Shown here piece after piece: positions 1 to 12,664 of a DNA stretch of 64,000 nucleotides. Origin of the DNA: Beverwykella pulmonaria. Its lineage: Eukaryota > Ascomycota > Dothideomycetes > Pleosporales > Melanommataceae. Position 1 is the stretch's first letter, and every line of letters begins with the position of its first letter. The notes under the pieces are model-generated. The model was given only the letters and a program-made list of their open reading frames with translations. It was not told where the DNA came from and made no database searches. Where the stretch lies: contig BCHH01000006.1 of NCBI GenBank assembly GCA_001599595.1, forward strand, positions 1,299,197-1,363,196. Reading direction: 5' to 3'. A program made the position numbers and the translations under genes.

Positions 1-662
1 CGCGATAGGACTGAACTTTTTCCTGATATGTTGCGATTTTTTCGATCGCGTTTTTAAACTTGAGTTGCTTCCTCGGACCGTCAAGGAACGACGTCGTCTT
101 GTTCACGCCCTCCAACAGCGTACTCAGTTGTCACAACGTCCCTGCGCCACCCCCCTCCAAAGACCTCGCCAAGTTCTTCCAATGACTTCCTACGTGGCCC
201 GACACTTGAAGATGCGATCTAATTTCATCTTGGTCGCACGTCGCTAAAACACAATTTACACACTTCCCTATCCTGCGGACGCTCTAAACCGAGGTCGCCC
301 AAGTTACATACTAACTAGGTTCGGCATCACCTTCCTTGGCAGGCACCGATCGTGGTGGCGACCTTGCATAGATTTGCCTGATGAAGGCAGTTATCGGGCT
401 GAGATCGACTAACCAGTAGGGTAATTAGTGGGCTTCTACACTTATTAGATAGCCGCAAAGCGAATCGGAATCACCCGCACGATGAGATCAACGGAAGTTT
501 GTACGTATTCATTCTTCCACCTCGCACAAACCTTGCAGCAAATCCGATAAGAGATCTGCCCACTTGTCGTAGCCACCCGCAACACTATGTCCTAGTCAAG
601 GGATGACATTGCGTCAAACATAGGCTCCCAGGAATCATGGATTCATGCTGAGCATTGAAGGG
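1..662. other. Intergenic, no gene recognised
   Basis: No open frame here has a protein-like composition or splices into one. It holds the downstream region of the LysM gene that starts at 663. No tRNA or repeat was seen. Confidence 0.5.
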
Positions 663-2501
663 TTAACCCTTGACGCAGACATACGTAGCCGCCCACATTC
701 CTCCACAACTTGTCCCAATCGTCGGGTTCCACGTAATTCTGAACTGTGTGGCACTGATACCGAACTTCTTCTCGATATCAGCGCAAAATTCGTTCTTGGC
801 AGGCAAGTACCACTGCTTGCATTTGCAAATGGAGCTCGGTTGCGTTGGCTCTGGATGAGCCACCGTGCAGCCTGTTGGGGAAGGAGTCGCACTTGTCTTG
901 GATGTCTTCGAAGGCTTCATGGTGGTGCTAGGCTTGCTGGGAGTATGTCCAATGATGCTAACGCAGGCATATGCGTCAGCCCAAAGGCCTCCACATGAGG
1001 TGCCAACTTCTGGGTTCCAAGCCAAAAACTGGGCGAGAGTGATGCCGTTCTTGTCGGCAATAGTCTGACAACCTTCATTCTTATTCACGAAATAGAAAGC
1101 ATCGCAGTTAGACACCATTGATGGCTGTGTGGGTAATGGAGTAGATATTCCGTTGCCTGGAGTTGAGGTAGGCGATGCCGTTCTGGTGCTGGGAGGAGCT
1201 GTGGGAGTCCCAGGAATCCCCACGCAGTAACTGAAACCGCATTTAGCAGAGGGCCGAAGTAAACAATCATTGAGGTGGGCTGCTTACTAAGTCTCGGCCC
1301 ATAGAGAGCTGCAGTCTTCGCCTACAGCTGGATTCCACGTGATGAAATCTTTTATGGTGAAGGTTCCATATTTCTTCACGACCTTCGCGCACGTATCGTC
1401 TTTTACTAATGGTGGGTGAGAATTAGCAAAGGCTTCATACCTAGGATCTGTACTGCTGTACAGCTTCCTTACCGGCAAAATAAAATCTCTCGCACGTCGA
1501 TATGAGCCCATCCTGTGTTGGGCTAGGCTTGGGAGATCCCGTCTGAGTTGCTTTGACTGTGCTAGAAGTAACTGGAGCCGTGGGCGTTCCCGGAATGCCG
1601 ACACAATAATAGGTCTCTGCCCACATTCCTTTGCAGTCTGAACCAACAGCAGGATTCTACACAACAACTCAGCATACAAGCAGAAGCTTCGTCTAGGTGA
1701 ACTTACCCATTGAATGAATTCAGCGACCGTAAACGTCTTGAACTTGTTCGCGACCTTGGCGCAATTATCGTCCTTGAGTTTATTAGTAATGAATAAGTAT
1801 ATGAAAATTATATTTTCCTACTTTGACTGCGAAATACCAAGACACACAAGAACTACAATCGAATCAGTCTACTAATTATATCAAGAAGGGATATTCCTTA
1901 CTCTATGACTCCATCTTGTACGGGGGACGGCTTAGGGGTTTTAGTGGGGCTAGGAGATGCTGTTGAGCTTAAGCTTGCACTTGTGGTTGTAGGTTTGCGG
2001 ACGACTTCGACGCAGTATGAATTGCCGATCTTGATTCCGCTGCAATCAGGTTTTACTGAGGGATTCTGTGGCGAATTAGCCATATGCGTAATATAGAAGT
2101 AAGACAACAAAGTGCGACAAATCAAAATGGAATCAAGAAAGGAAGCTTTGTGATGTTTCTAAGAGCGAGTCACAGAAGAATCGGCCAGCGTTGAGTAGAC
2201 ATCTGGCTTGTGAAGAAGACGAATGAATACAGTGACTGGGAAGAGGGCAAGTTAATCCTCTTAGAGCGGTGCTGGGGGGTGAAGTGAACAACAGAATACA
2301 TACCCATGCCACAAAGTCTGCGTGCGATAATCCCCAGAAGTCTTCAAAATATGCGCAGTTGTCTGAAGCACTATTCGCCGTATCATACCAGTCGCAGTCG
2401 GGATCCGTACTGGGATCCACTGGTCCACTCTGGCGCTTGTCGATGCTCAAGGCAGCCGCACTGGCCAAAAGACAAAGAATGACCTGTGAAGTAAACTTCA
2501 T
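663..2501 (-). CDS. Secreted protein with five fungal LysM domains
   Basis: Seven exons on the minus strand: 2501-2304, 2065-1902, 1852-1822, 1772-1707, 1656-1473, 1399-1288 and 1230-663, giving 440 residues with frame kept at each junction. The start is the ATG at 2501, which opens a signal peptide (MKFTSQVILCLLASAAALS). Five units of about 45 residues follow. Each has a cysteine start, an aromatic YF/WY, a C-x-x-(I/V) helix, a W-N-P-x-(V/I)-G loop and a closing YxCV, the fungal LysM pattern. Ser/Thr/Pro-rich linkers (TPTAP, SPKPSPTQ) separate them. Fungal LysM proteins bind chitin in the wall or apoplast. The third exon is only 31 bases and supplies the start of the second LysM. A second LysM gene and a chitinase lie downstream of its start. 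Effector or self-protection roles are inferred only. Confidence 0.9.
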
Positions 2502-2831
2502 GGTGAGAATCTTTGGTGCACGGAAAAGCTTGAAAAGTTTAGACGTTACCCTCAAAACTGAAGCGTTGCCCGGCACTGCTTTATGTATCATTTCATAACC
2601 AGGTATTTCTAACTATCCCAGTCACTTTTTTTTGACGGTATGACTTCTTTTTTGCCTTGTGCCCCTTTTCCCTATTACTTAGTTGAATTCTGGGTTGGCG
2701 GGAAGTAGCATGCATTAAGACCCCTGTCAAAAACACTCGATAACGTTACGGATAAAAGGTCAGTGCTTCCCGCTCCCAGATCCTTTAGGCCGTTATCTGA
2801 CAACACCCACAACATCGACCGCACCACCAAC
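2502..2831. promoter_or_regulatory. Shared upstream region between divergent genes
   Basis: About 330 bases separate the ATG of the LysM gene (2501, minus) from the ATG of the next gene (2832, plus), so both promoters must lie here. No defined binding site was identified. Confidence 0.4.
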
Positions 2832-3785
2832 ATGTCTTCGCCACCTGTCAGCGCGGTCACTCCGATCCCTCATCTCGCAGAAGGGGCAGCTTATGGCAAA
2901 CTACCTTTTGACCGCTATATATTGGTAATTTCTGCTCCTAACTTCTCGTGCGAGACGTATCGTTAACGAGATTTGAAGGATCATTGGAATTATTTGAGGC
3001 CGGTAGAGGAAGATCAGAAGCAATGGGATACGCTCGCTAGGAGATGGCTTTCGATGGATCACATTGCCCGCAGTGTAAGCTAGCATTCGAATATGATGCC
3101 CATCCCGGTTTCATTCTCTTGCTGACTTTTCCAGCCATACTGGGAAGCTGCTTACAGTCTTGCAAACGCCCCAGCGGATGACTCTCGAATGCCGGCACAG
3201 GAGGAAATCAATCGCGTCCTGGTACCGCATCAGACAATCCCAGAGCGCAACCTTGCTCTATTAACCAATGATTGTTTATGGTTGAGGACGTGCTATGAAT
3301 CTAGCCTGGCCCCAACATACGCGGAAATGACAAGAGTTGTCCTCATGGATACCCGCGATGCTCGTCGTGTCCTTGACAACGAAGCGCTCTACGGAAACTT
3401 GGACGGCGACTTAACCAAGCTGTTTCTGCGCATGCCTCAACTTCCTGACACCGTTGCATATAGCGGCGTTCCCTTGACCGAAGACCTTCCACTCGACAGT
3501 GAGCCGCCAGAAGACGAGTCTATGGCACCATTGCACAATGCAATGATGAAAGAAAGACTCGTCATATACTTGCTTGATGAAGAGGCTCTGCAAAGGAAAA
3601 TGCTCAAATTATATTGGTTTGACCTTGGTGGCAATCCCGTTTGGTGGAATTGGATAGGCCTTTTGGGCAGAGAGGCCTTCGAGGCACATTTGAATGGGAT
3701 GGGACATAGACTGAACTACATCCTTGAACTGAGCGATGGAGATCCGGCATTACGTGAAAAGGGTGCAATCATTCAATTCGACTAA
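2832..3785 (+). CDS. Unrecognised protein in the LysM-chitinase cluster
   Basis: Three exons, 2832-2924, 2979-3074 and 3135-3785, give 279 residues. The ATG at 2832 (MSSPPVSAVTPIPHLAEG) follows an ACCACCAAC leader, and both introns (54 and 60 bases) have normal GT-AG ends. There is no signal peptide or membrane segment. The protein is acidic, with many W, Y and L residues, and its middle part (residues about 80-180) has a YExSLAPTY...VxxDTRDARRVLD stretch. The family is not recognised. It is divergent from the five-LysM gene and tail-to-tail with the second LysM gene. The lack of a secretion signal makes a direct wall role less likely. Confidence 0.75.
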
Positions 3786-3891
3786 TAGCAATGGTTTCAA
3801 TCATAAAAATATAAATATGGAAAACCTTCAAATGATCTGTCCAAAGTTTCCGTCCAATAGGTCTAACTTCCATGTTATACACCAAATAGAA

Positions 3892-5370
3892 TCAAACAGA
3901 AGTCGGGTACGGTGGGAAGCAAGTGGCCGGAAATGAGGTACTGGGAAGCGGACTCCCCGTCAATACTGGATCACAATATTTATTTAGCAAATTCGTACAC
4001 CCAGTGCTCAGTCCGTCCCACATGAAGCCAGCATCCCATACCTCATCCGTCAGTGGACAATATTTAAAGTAGTCCGCCAACGAAGGCATGGGTGTTTCTA
4101 TGATCGAGAGTGTTTCTGTGGGAATGGCAAATTGCAGTTCGGTAGTGTTGGTGAGTGGAGTGCCCTGAGTTGGCCCAGCAACCCAGGATCCGTCCGGCCA
4201 TGTCCAGGTATCGTCCCAGGTCGCTGTTGGGGTGAAGTTGTACGTCATTGTTCCCGGTGGTCTGGAGGGCGCTCGTTAGCAAACAGTGGCGAGTTACCAT
4301 CTTGGTTTTGAATTCTTACGTTATACAGATAGTGCGTCCTTTCAGAACGTTTAGAGCGTCGCAATTTGACTCTAAGATGGGGTTCCATTGAACCAATTCT
4401 ACCTTAGTGAATCTATTGGCTTTGGCTATGGCTTTGCAAGTCTCGTTGGATTGAATCTATCACCAGTAAGGTCGTAATCTTTTTTTCCCAATGCTAGTTC
4501 ATGAGCCGTACGTACGGTATAAGTTTTGCATGCATCTCTAATACACACGTCATTGCCAACAGTAAGAGTCTTGCATCCGTAATCGATGCCATTTTGGTAT
4601 AGGAATAGGTCTATAGCAAGGCTGTTCGCTTTTGCAATAGACTCGCAGGTGTCACCTTGCTTGACTTTATACTGCTTTCCTCCCCAGCAAGTGATATTGG
4701 GAGCAGGCGTCATACTTTCATCTTGTCAGCTTTACCAATCTATGCGTTATAGTCCATTGACTTACACGGGTGGAGGCTTCGGAATGGTGACCGTTGAATG
4801 GGGAAACTTTGTTGGCGATATCTTACAAGACGAGGCAATCGATGTAAAGGCCTCTTCACTAATCACTCCTGCTCCCGCAATATTGCTCAACATGCCCACG
4901 AAATACTTTAGCGTGCAGTCATCACAATATCCAATCGTATGATTGTGGATCTTTGGAAGACAGTAATCGGTCGTGGATGTTCCAGTAAGACATGCAGTGT
5001 CGCGTGCCCACTTCAGTGGCGCCACCAAATCGCTCCCGGATCTGCTATTGTTAAATCCGAAATCGTAGATCGTAGTTCCGCATCGGGTATTTATATTGCT
5101 GGTGAAGGTATTGAAGGATGTGGAGCACGTCGAGTTGCAGTATTCTCCAAGGAACGTGCTGTTGAATGGAACTTCTCTCTTGAGTTCGGCAGGCTGAATG
5201 AATCGAGGGCCACAGGTGACTTCAGCGGACAGTGCTGCCCTGCACGCTGCTGGGACTTGCGATGGGACCGCTGCTGGACTTGGGTAGAGTTTGAGGCTAG
5301 CAATGAGGTTCAAGAAAAATCCAAAGATGAGGATTAATCGAAGCCCGCTCCCAAATGTGGAGTAGATCAT
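3892..5370 (-). CDS. Secreted protein with cysteine-rich N-domain and two LysM domains
   Basis: Four exons on the minus strand, 5370-4766, 4714-4516, 4456-4320 and 4261-3892, give 436 residues. The ATG at 5370 was chosen because it directly precedes a signal peptide (RLILIFGFFLNLIASL). A cysteine-rich domain of about 200 residues follows (CNSTCSTSFNTF..., GYCDDCTLKYF), of the kind found in front of LysM units in many secreted fungal LysM proteins. Two LysM units come next: YKVKQGDTCESIAKAN...DVCI, then YTIQSNETCKAIAKAN...WNP...TICI. The second is only seen if the acceptor at 4457 is used. A tail of about 120 residues closes the protein. It is head-to-head with the chitinase, 839 bases apart, so co-expression is plausible. 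Confidence 0.88.
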
Positions 5371-6209
5371 GGTGCGCGTCAGAACGTGTGGAACGTTGAA
5401 TGAATCAACAGTAAAGAATTTCAAACACGCAGGAAACAAAACGAGCGATAGATGGCATCCAAACAGCACTGTGGAGTTGTAGTCACTGCAAATAAGATGA
5501 GCAAATCTTTCGTGTTTAACAGCCTATGACAATTGCTTCGAAGAGAGAGATTATCCCTGAATTCGCACAGACAATCAGCTGTGTAGCACTCACCCCAGGC
5601 TCCATGCGCTGGTGTGAGCAGGGCCGGTGGTTCAGAAATTGCTTTCCATTCCCCCTGAAAATAGATGAATTGTTGCGTGTGGTTAAAGAGCAGGAAATCC
5701 TTCTTGTCCGGATGATCTCGTACGAGACCCCAGGGCGTAAAAAAAAGGAACGATCGCTTATGGCCGAGCGCCTGGTGTAATACATTAAACTTATCAATAG
5801 TGGCCCGTCGTATTTTGACTATCTCCAATGCGTGGGCTTGGAATCATAATTGCCACTCGGTAATGCCGCTGGAGCGACCTCGTTCTCAGGACTTTATATT
5901 GCGGCGCTGTTCTTGGCAATCTCACGTAGGAAGCAGCCTCGCGCCTGGATGTTGTCGGTAACTCCATGAAGGAGATTAATGGTTATGTATGGACCGGAAT
6001 CTTTGGCCCTCAAAAGGCCGTGGACGGCAATACTGCTACACCTTTGAAGCAGTCTCTTATTGTGAGTTGAGGTTTGCTCCGATACTCAGGATCTGGATGA
6101 GATACGCTCTGTAGCTCTTTTCAAGATTGTCACTTTTTTGAACATTGTCGCTCACTTTACCTACATTCGTTATTTTACACTCTTTAACAAGACTGAATTG
6201 TCATTTGTA
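5371..6209. promoter_or_regulatory. Bidirectional promoter region between LysM gene and chitinase
   Basis: An 839-base region between two divergent start codons (5370 minus, 6210 plus). A minus-strand frame of 135 codons at 5421-5828 lies inside it. It has no recognisable domain and no good splice into the LysM gene, so it is not called. Confidence 0.45.
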
Positions 6210-9200
6210 ATGAAGTTATCTCGCCATGGATGGGCGGACTCCTCCTTCCCCTTGGTAATTCTGGTGCTACTCGTCATAGTTGTACAATTGATATCGGCGC
6301 AACAGGATGCTACTTGCAACGCTCTCGAGCCCTGCAAAGTCGGTTGCTGTAGCTCTTCAGGCAAATGCGGTTTCGGAGACCCGTTCTGTGGTGATGGGTG
6401 CCAGGGAACTTGTAATGCAACTGCGGAATGTGGGCAGCACGCTCTACCAGACGAATTCGATTGTCCCTTGAATGTTTGTTGCAGGCAAGCTACTCCCAGA
6501 AACTAGAAATCTTTTAATTCACCTAACTCGGTTTAGCAAGCATGGCTTCTGCGGGTTCGACAGTCAGTTCTGCAACTCTGAATGCCAGAACAAGGATAAG
6601 TCTAAATGTAACCCCGTCAGGTTGGTTCATCTCTGATTGTATATCACGGTTCAGTGACTCTTCTTACCAAGATATAGCCGACCTACGTGTAGCGAGAAAA
6701 CCGATGCGATGTCTGCCGAAGTGCGAATTGCGTATTACGGAGCCTGGAGTGCTGGCCGATCGTGCGATTCCATGGAGCCCGAAAACATACCCGCCGGTGT
6801 CTTGACCCACATTAATGTGGCTTTCGAATTCGTTTCAGCCGATCACGAGATTACGGACGAGGTGGGACACATCTCCGGGCGTGTCTCTCGGTTGAAGAAC
6901 ATCTATCCCGGACTTCGTGTCAACATTGCTTTGGGAGGGTGGGTGTTCAATGATCCACCCACTCAGACACGCTTTTCGAATATGGCGTCGACGGTGCCCA
7001 ACCGGCAAAGGTTCATAACTTCGTTGATAAGGTACATGCGAAAGTACGCGCTCGATGGTGTTGATATTGGTAAACATATCTCCTTGACTGTGTGAACGTT
7101 ACCCGCTGACAATGAAGACTGGGAATACCCCGTCGCCGACGATCGCGGTGGTATCCCAAAGGATTACTCGAATTTCGTTCTCCTTTGCTCTGAGATAAGA
7201 GAAGCCTTCGACTCGCATGATCCAGGCTGGCAACTCACTCTCACCTTACCCGCCAGCTACTGGTATCTCAAAGGTTTCGATATCAAGCGGCTCGAGAAGT
7301 ATGTCGATTGGTTCAACGTCATGACCTATGATATCCACGGACTTTGGGACCAACACAACATCTGGACAGGCCCGTTCCTGAAAGGTCACACCAATATCAC
7401 AGAGATCGAGGATGGCCTTGATCTTCTGTGGCGCAATGGTATCAGCGCGGATAAAGTCGTAATGGGTTATGGATTCTATGGTCGCGGGTTTACCATGACC
7501 GATGTGAGCTGTTCTACGCCTCCGAGCTGTACTTTTGCTGGGCCAGCATTTGCGGGGGACTGTACCAATGAGCCAGGTATCCTTTCATACAACGGTAAGA
7601 ATCTCTGTTACAATAAACTATGCATCAGCTAATAAGCCCACTCAGAGGTCCTCAGCAAGCAAGGCGAGCTCAGCGCAAGCCTACACTACGACGAAAAGTC
7701 CTCTGTCAAGTGGATGGTATACAGCTCCAACCAATGGATATCTTATGATGACGCCGAATCCTTCGAGCGCAAGAAAAAATACATGTTCTCGCGCTGTCTC
7801 AAGGGTCTAATGATATGGGAGCTTGGACTCGACACGGCAAACAACGACGCTCTCATCGGCCTTTTCGGTGAAGATGCTGTTGAGGCGGGTAAACGCGACA
7901 CTTCGCTCAATCCAGAAGAAAGAGATAAACTCGCCTTCGATCTTTCGGCCTTCACTGGACAGAACTGTTATGTGGCTCCTGGATGCACAGATGGCAAGAA
8001 GGGAGAAGACAACAGTACTTGTGTGGCAGGTTATTCTTCCGTTGAGGTCGGCCATGATTTACTCTCCATGGATCAAGATGTGGTTTTCGCTCGAAGCTGC
8101 GAGAAGGGAAAATATCACCACATCTGCTGCCCCACTAAGGCTATGCCCAAGAACTGCGAGTGGATTGGTGCGCCCGAGCGAAGCGAGTTTGGATGCAGTG
8201 GTAAATGTGGCGCTTCACAATTTGAGCTAAACAGGGACTTCTCCGTTGATCAGTATGGAAACCAAGCATGCGGCTCTGGTCGACGAAGCCTATGCTGCGA
8301 CTCAACAGAAATCTTGCGGAAATGCAAATGGACGCCGGGTTGTGAGTGGACAAACGAAAAGAATGGTAACTGCAAGGCTGGCGAGGTCCAAGTCGCTCAA
8401 CGATATGATCAAGACGATGGAGGTGGGTTTAACCAGATCACTATCCATTCTTAAGCTGACAGTGACTAGACATATGCAAAAGTCAGACTGGCATGGGTAA
8501 TGGAGGCGGCGGTGCGCCCACAACCCATCAGTTTTTCAGATCATTTTGCTGTCCTGAGAATGATACTCTCGAGGACTGTAAATGGGCGAACGATCCGGAG
8601 TACTTTAAGGGCAAGTGGGATGGCAATATGTGGTCATGCCCTAACTACCCCGGCAAGCCTGCAGATTATTGTGACAAAGTTGGTAAGTTGACCTCTTTTT
8701 CGTCTTTTTAGGGTCTGGCCAACCATAATTTAGGTGTTTGTAAGGCCAGGGAGTGTTACGCAGGTTCCCTTCGAGTCACTAGCGCGGCGCTGACTCCGCC
8801 TTCTTTCGACCTTGCAAAGTCTGATTCGTCCTTCGCCGCATGTGCACTCAATGACGGAGATGTGATGGATGCTGGACTCTGTTGCGCGCCTCCTTCTCGG
8901 CTCACTAAGGAATGGCCCGTCAATCCTGCTTGGTTGTGGAGCAATGCGTTTTCCGGTAAAGAGGACGACGTTGCTTGGGAATGGGCTAACAACTTTGGCA
9001 ACAATCATGCCGACAAGACACCAAATAATCTCGAAGACGACCCGGGAGAAGATCCATACGGTTTCGTCATGCTGGATGGTCCACCTGGATCTATCGCTAA
9101 GCAATTCCCGAAGCAATTCACGGTTATCACTGAAGAAGACGCTGTCAATGTGGTCCCCAGATCCTTTGTCACAACCAATCAGACTCTTCTTGATTCTACG

Positions 9201-12200
9201 TTTGATCATTCCGAGGAGACATTGCTGGTTTACTGCAACCATCCGCATGATTCCCATCACTGCAACGAGATTTTCTACAAAGGCGCCGTCGACACCATTA
9301 TAAAGCTCCCTCATCACGTAGGAGAAGGCCCATGGGCGAGAGTGATCTCTATGGAGCCGGAACATACGCCAGGGGATATACCAGGATGGGCTATCAGGAA
9401 GCGACAGCTTGCCGGTGTTGACAGGAACGGCCTCTACCGACTCAAGATTGACTATAACTTTCATCTCATCAAGCGTGACGATGGACCCGTTAACATGCGA
9501 GTCGACTATACGAATTTGCAAGACTACTGGGACGATGTCACCGATGAGGCTCCATTTTCGCTTCCAGGTACAATGCATAGGCGTTCCGATGACGCCTTCC
9601 AAACTACGATGAGTTTTGACTCTTGGAAACATCGAGTCGACAAAGCTAAGAACACATCATATGCAACTAACCACGACGAATTTGCCGTAGCTGCTCGCGG
9701 TACAGCAGACTTTAGCAAACGCGGCGTGTCACTAGCAGATTCGTTGAGCTCCAGGAGCGACCACCATCTTGATAAGCGATGGTGGGGTACGTTCGTGGCG
9801 TGGCTCGAGAAACTTACAACTATCACCAAGGAAGGAGTTGGCAATCTTCCCATGGGCCTCTCTAAAGTGTTCAACATCTACAGCGGTCGCCTTCAGTGTG
9901 TGAACCCATCAGGCGTCACACTGACAGCTGGTCTCGATATCACCGCCGATGTCAGACTGCAAATGGGCACTCGATATGCATACTACTTCTCTGGTACTGT
10001 TGTTCCCCCCAAGATCATCGACACATACGTATTTGTAGGCGCCCAGCCGAGCGTTTATGCTGGTATCGAAATTCGCGGAAATGCTGAGCTCTCTTATGAG
10101 AGCGAAGTGAAGAAGCTGATCACCACCATTACGTACCCTGGTCTCTCTATCAAGGGAATTGCAACTGTTGGCCCGTCGCTTGATCTCCTCGGGCAGATTG
10201 CAGGCAGGATCACAGTCGCTGGTAATCTCAAGGTTGGAGCAAAATACACCATGGACCCCATCGAGATGTATATGCCCAACAATGATGAAACACGTAATAA
10301 GGCCAGCAGCAAGATCAAGTTCGACAAAGATACCGGCTTACAACCAGTGTTCCAGGCAGGTGTCAAGGCCACCTTGGCTGCTGAGCTCCGCGTGACCCCT
10401 CGGATCAATTGCGGTATCAAGGTTGGCGGCGAGATTGGAACCAAAAAGGAGCCGCTCGTTGAGGCTCAAGTTGCAGTATACATGAATACGTCCATCTATT
10501 TTGAGGCATACGCAACTGCAGAGACCACAGGAAGAACGAGTAATTGGGAGTATGGCTACAAGGTCGAGCTCCGCTGGCGGGTTGGTCTCGATGCTGTTGC
10601 ACAACTCTACTTGTACGGACAATGGAGAACGAACGAATACTATCCTGTGGACTGGCAAACAATCCCAATTTACGGACCCATCGTCGTCAAGTCTTCCTCG
10701 GACACAAGCTCCAAAGCTCGTGCTCTAGACAGCGGGCCCTCTTGGGAACTACCTGCCGATCCACTTCCTAACCCTGTCTTTGGCAAGGCATATATTTCTG
10801 CTCTCATTTACAAGTCACCGACATTGAATTCAATTGAAATGTCCAGGAATTTGTCTGACTTAACCGCTGGCAATTTCACAGACCAACTGAACAGCACAAA
10901 GAAATCTAGACTCCACCTTCGCGCCGAAAATGGCGAAGAGAAGGAGTTCATGCTAGGAGACTTCAAGTGCACAACAGGAAACTCGCCTTGCGATTCCAAA
11001 GACCTTGACGCTAGAGGCTTAGACCCCTTCCGCCCACGTAGCTGGCTCCCGACAACAAAGGAGCTGGAGCGTCGTCAGTCCGCTGACTGTCCCGGAAAGA
11101 TCCCCAGACTATACTGTGAGTGCTCTCCCTAACCCTACTTCTCACCTTGACTAAAACTTCCTAGACAATTGTATAGGCAACTTTGCGGATGTTACAATTA
11201 ACGGCCCCACGGGCAGCGTCACCGTACCAGGAATCTGCACCAGTATCCGACGGTATCTCGGTAACCATGGAATTATCACCAACCAATATCCCTTGACCTA
11301 CGACACAAACAATCGCGGAATCAGAAATCCACAGGCATGTGCGTCACATCGAAGTCCTTGCGCTGGAACTCAGGGCGACAACGCTCGATGGAAGCAGACT
11401 CTTGGCGGTCCTTGGACCAACCGTGGTCAGATTGCATCGTGTGACGAATTTCCCTTCGCCACGGTAAGGTTGTTTTCAATTTGAAGATCAGAGACATTTA
11501 CTAATTGTACCTCTATTTGTAGACCGAAGAAGGCGGCTGGGGTTATGCAGGAGGCGACATCGGTCTGAATCCCACAAACCCACTGGGAACTACTCGTACC
11601 TGCGTTCCCGTCTGGCAGCAAAATCTTCAGGGAAATTGTAACAACCTTTTGAATAACATTGAGCAAGACGTTGAGTACTTCAACACTGCTGGTCAACCGA
11701 ATCCTGGCCATGCAGCATGGTACCCTTGGGATCCGAATGAAGATGGTGGCAAAGAGTGGAATCGAAAGAACGGGATGACTAAGGGAGGTAATCCTGGACG
11801 TCAGAGACTCACAAGATACCCCAACGATATGCCCGTCAAATTGCAGGGAGTGCAGGATTTCGAGAGGGCTGACCGAAGCTTAAGCTGGTACCACAAGCGA
11901 AATTTCACCTTGTACCTGGTCAACAACAGACAAAATGGGCCCTACTATTTCCCAGGAGGTGCCTTTTCACAGGGGACCATCAATGCTGGAACGCATACGC
12001 CGGTGACTACCACAGTCACCAACCCCTCTTGGATCATGTGTGCGGTCAGTCTGCGAGGCCAGGCGAGATACAGGTTCACCCGCGACTACAATGGCTGGTG
12101 TTGGGATGGTCAAACGACAGATGCTACCTGGACATTCGCAAATCCGGTGAACGGCGTAGGGGTTCCTACCACGCGTCTGCGATACTTCAATTGCAGGATC

Positions 12201-12442
12201 GATTTCGTTGGCTCGACGTTTTCTAGATCAAAGCGTAGCGAGCCGATTGGATACTTTGACGGCCAACCAGTATATGGTAAGTCATCAGTCAATGTGTGTT
12301 CGTTCTACGTTATGGCTTCTGACTTGTGACTATAGGTGTTGAACCTGCAAAGCACACCAAGGTAATCACGGTGGATGTACCTGCTCATGAACATACTCTA
12401 CCGGATATGCGCCAGTCATTCCCAATGTTGTATGAGAAGTAG
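6210..12442 (+). CDS. Large GH18 chitinase, killer-toxin-like (subgroup C) type
   Basis: Ten exons: 6210-6484, 6537-6620, 6678-7069, 7118-7594, 7646-8422, 8470-8682, 8734-11115, 11165-11463, 11523-12276 and 12336-12442, giving 1919 residues. A signal peptide (residues about 1-32) is followed by cysteine-rich hevein-type chitin-binding units (about 34-118; CCSKHGFCGFDSQFC) and a GH18 domain (about 133-475). The catalytic motif DGVDIDWE spans the third intron, with the acid Glu near residue 253. After it come cysteine/tryptophan-rich segments (about 500-790) and a long C-terminal half without known enzyme motifs. This order matches fungal chitinases related to the alpha/beta subunit of Kluyveromyces zymocin. 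Several Lys-Arg pairs (near residues 962 and 1087 and close to the C-terminus) could be Kex2 sites. The first intron uses a GC donor. The protein is expected to be secreted and to act on chitin; antagonism or wall remodelling is inferred. Confidence 0.92.
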
Positions 12443-12625
12443 TCTGCCATGGTTTGTTTGTTTTACTATTTCAGCGTCACAACTCTTGCATACATCGCAA
12501 AACGACATTGTTCTTTATTTGTGTATATTTAAGAGGCTGAAAAGGAGCAGTGGCGGTTGTTCATCCGAAGCAAGCGAGACAAGGTGGTCCGGTAAGTACT
12601 GTGCTGCAGAGTACAGTACTTGTCG

Positions 12626-12664
12626 GGACCGTCGTTCAGGACCGTCGTTCGGGATCGTCGTTCG
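12626..12664 (+). repeat. Three tandem 13-base units
   Basis: GGACCGTCGTTCA, GGACCGTCGTTCG and GGATCGTCGTTCG lie head to tail inside the transposon remnant. They probably arose by slippage after decay began. Confidence 0.8.

Noticed and set aside
5421..5828. Minus-strand frame of 135 codons upstream of the second LysM gene
   Set aside because: It has no domain and no good splice into the LysM gene, which has its own signal peptide at 5370. It could be a relic but cannot be supported.
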